This document shows, in pieces, positions 62,985 to 64,000 of a stretch of 64,000 nucleotides of DNA. The stretch spans positions 1,708,292 to 1,772,291 of the forward strand of contig CM001633.1 of assembly GCA_000309945.1 (NCBI GenBank). Reading direction: 5' to 3'. Origin of the DNA: Leptolyngbyaceae cyanobacterium JSC-12 (GTDB lineage Bacteria; Cyanobacteriota; Cyanobacteriia; Leptolyngbyales; Leptolyngbyaceae). The notes below the pieces were generated by a model. That model was not told where the DNA came from. It did not search any database and saw nothing but the letters and a program-made list of their open reading frames with translations. Made by a program: the position numbers and the translations under genes. The first letter of the stretch is position 1. Every line of letters starts with the position of its first letter.

Positions 62985-64000
62985 TGCCATTCTGCATCCG
63001 TGGCAACAAATGTTCCCTTGGATGCAAAAATTGCCTGACCTTCTTGATCAGATAGTCCAGTCAGTTGCAGCGATCGCACTGGCAAGGTAACTCCTTCTTT
63101 CCATGTAATGAGATCAGGTTTTTCGCGACTGGTTAGCAGTACACACCCCTCGTGAGGCAGGTCGCTCAGGCAGTCGAGCAATTCCAGGTACCCATTCTCG
63201 CTCGTTTCCCCTGCACTTGCTTCATGACACGACAGCACGGACTCTGCATTATCCAGAATGATCAAGCAGCGTTGTGTTCGGAGATACTCTATTAACCGTG
63301 TCATGCGATTATGGCGATCGCTGGGTAAGGTTGCCTCGGTTTCGGCTCCATCTGATAAAAACTGAATCAGGCTACCCAGAAGCGCTTCAATTGGGGGAGC
63401 ATTTCGTAACGATCGCCACACAATCGCATCAAACTGTGCCTCAACCCGATGTGCCAGCATTACTGCCAGCGAAGTTTTACCCATTCCCCCCATCCCCAAT
63501 AGGGCAATGAGGCGGCAGCGAGCCATAGAGGCGGTGTCGGAGCGATCGCCCACTATCCACTGTTCTAGCGTTGCCAGTTCTTCAGTTCGTCCAGTAAAAC
63601 TTGAAACATCTGGGGCTTCTGCCAAATCCTGGCGCGCATTGCGAGACCTGATGATTTGAGCAGACGTCGCACTGTTGCAATGTTGTTGTGCCCAACGCCG
63701 CACCACCGATTGCACGTTCTTTTTATTGACGCGCACTCCTAACAGATGCGAAAGCGACTCCCACAATTGAGAACCAACGTTCTTCACATAATCTGTCGTG
63801 TAACCAAACTGATCTGCAATTTGCTCATAAGTCCAATCCTCCCAGGCGTGCCGAAACACTAACTCTTGTGTATCGTTAAGCGTGACTTGACCCAGAACAC
63901 TATCCAGAACAGACAGAGCTTCTTCAATTGTCATGGCTGAACACCCTGAACCCAACAGGAACATCCAATGGTGGTGGCTTCACAAAAGGGTAGAAATGTT

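Larger units (their letters stand above)
58791..63934 (-). pseudogene. NB-ARC/WD40 STAND protein gene disrupted by an insertion sequence
   Basis: The coding parts are 62978-63934 and 58791-61514, 319 + 907 residues, separated by the IS. Joined, they give 1226 residues. Residues 1-90 are helical with a sigma-70-region-4-like helix (WTYEQIADQFGYTTDYVKNV). Next is an NB-ARC ATPase: Walker A GMGGMGKT (147-154), Walker B LIILDN (224-229). The GNPLALKM motif (about 325-332, GLPL-like) lies just after the insertion point. A helical region with a Ser/Pro linker follows, then 14 WD repeats with W(D/N) ends, enough for two seven-bladed propellers. STAND proteins are molecular switches in signalling, apoptosis-like responses or phage defence. 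No mutation other than the IS was found. Confidence 0.9.

Overview
The window reads as a chromosomal segment of a cyanobacterium, probably filamentous. Three things point that way. The octamer GCGATCGC (HIP1) and its core recur throughout, inside and outside genes. Many genes are typical of oxygenic phototrophs: phylloquinone men genes, ferredoxin-dependent sulfite reductase, an FtsH2-like protease, the clock-output kinase SasA, a CRR7-like NDH-1 protein, DUF3082, and an SLH/OprB porin. Degenerate short-repeat islands resembling cyanobacterial STRR sequences are also scattered through it. No tRNA, rRNA, CRISPR array, phage block or plasmid replication gene was seen.

Layout. 1-336: the end of an insertion sequence and the gene remnant it cut. 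0.4-5 kb: Uma2 endonuclease, an unusual class-I glutamine amidotransferase-like protein, a sugar nucleotidyltransferase, a CRR7-like protein, a small exported protein. 5.5-12.4 kb: sulfite reductase, RsmE, a TPR protein, PspA/IM30, a SPOR protein, DciA with a zinc ribbon. 13-22 kb: the phylloquinone (vitamin K1) cluster, with menF-menD-menB facing menA-menC-menE, then menI and a methyltransferase on the other strand. 22.6-31 kb: a GDP-mannose-pyrophosphorylase/phosphomannomutase-like fusion, RsmI, a decayed EEP gene, a PfkB kinase, CysQ, and an SPFH gene coupled to a small ribbon-helix-helix gene. 31-33 kb: FtsH. 33-40.6 kb: a cell-surface polysaccharide region (methyltransferase, three GT2 genes, a STAS-glycosylphosphotransferase fusion). 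40.7-42.2 kb: an ECF sigma/anti-sigma/Spy-CpxP envelope-stress module. 42-50 kb: kinase relic, two alpha/beta hydrolases, SasA, a phytase-like lipoprotein, a porin. 49.6-52.2 kb: a URC1-URC4 uracil-catabolism pair. 52.3-58.7 kb: MutY, a metalloprotease, SecG, GpmI, an IS200-like element, ABC-F. 58.8-63.9 kb: a large NB-ARC/WD40 (nSTAND) gene split by an intact DDE insertion sequence.

The strongest single observation is at the right edge. A 1456-bp IS with a 7-bp target duplication interrupts a gene for a predicted 1226-residue STAND protein with 14 WD repeats. Removing the IS and one duplicate restores the frame exactly, so the insertion looks recent. The terminal 92 bp of the same IS, identical in sequence, open the window and truncate an aspartic-protease-like gene.

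Other points worth attention: a STAS domain fused to a sugar-phosphate transferase; a ribbon-helix-helix-like tail on sulfite reductase; a phosphomannomutase-like domain without its phosphoserine loop; the SPFH/RHH pair with paired palindromes upstream; a URC pair with an inverted repeat in its promoter; and pyrimidine-rich repeat islands that became Pro/Ser/Leu linkers inside housekeeping proteins. I did not find a clearly new defence or biosynthetic system. The nearest candidates are the disrupted STAND gene and the orphan amidotransferase-like protein.
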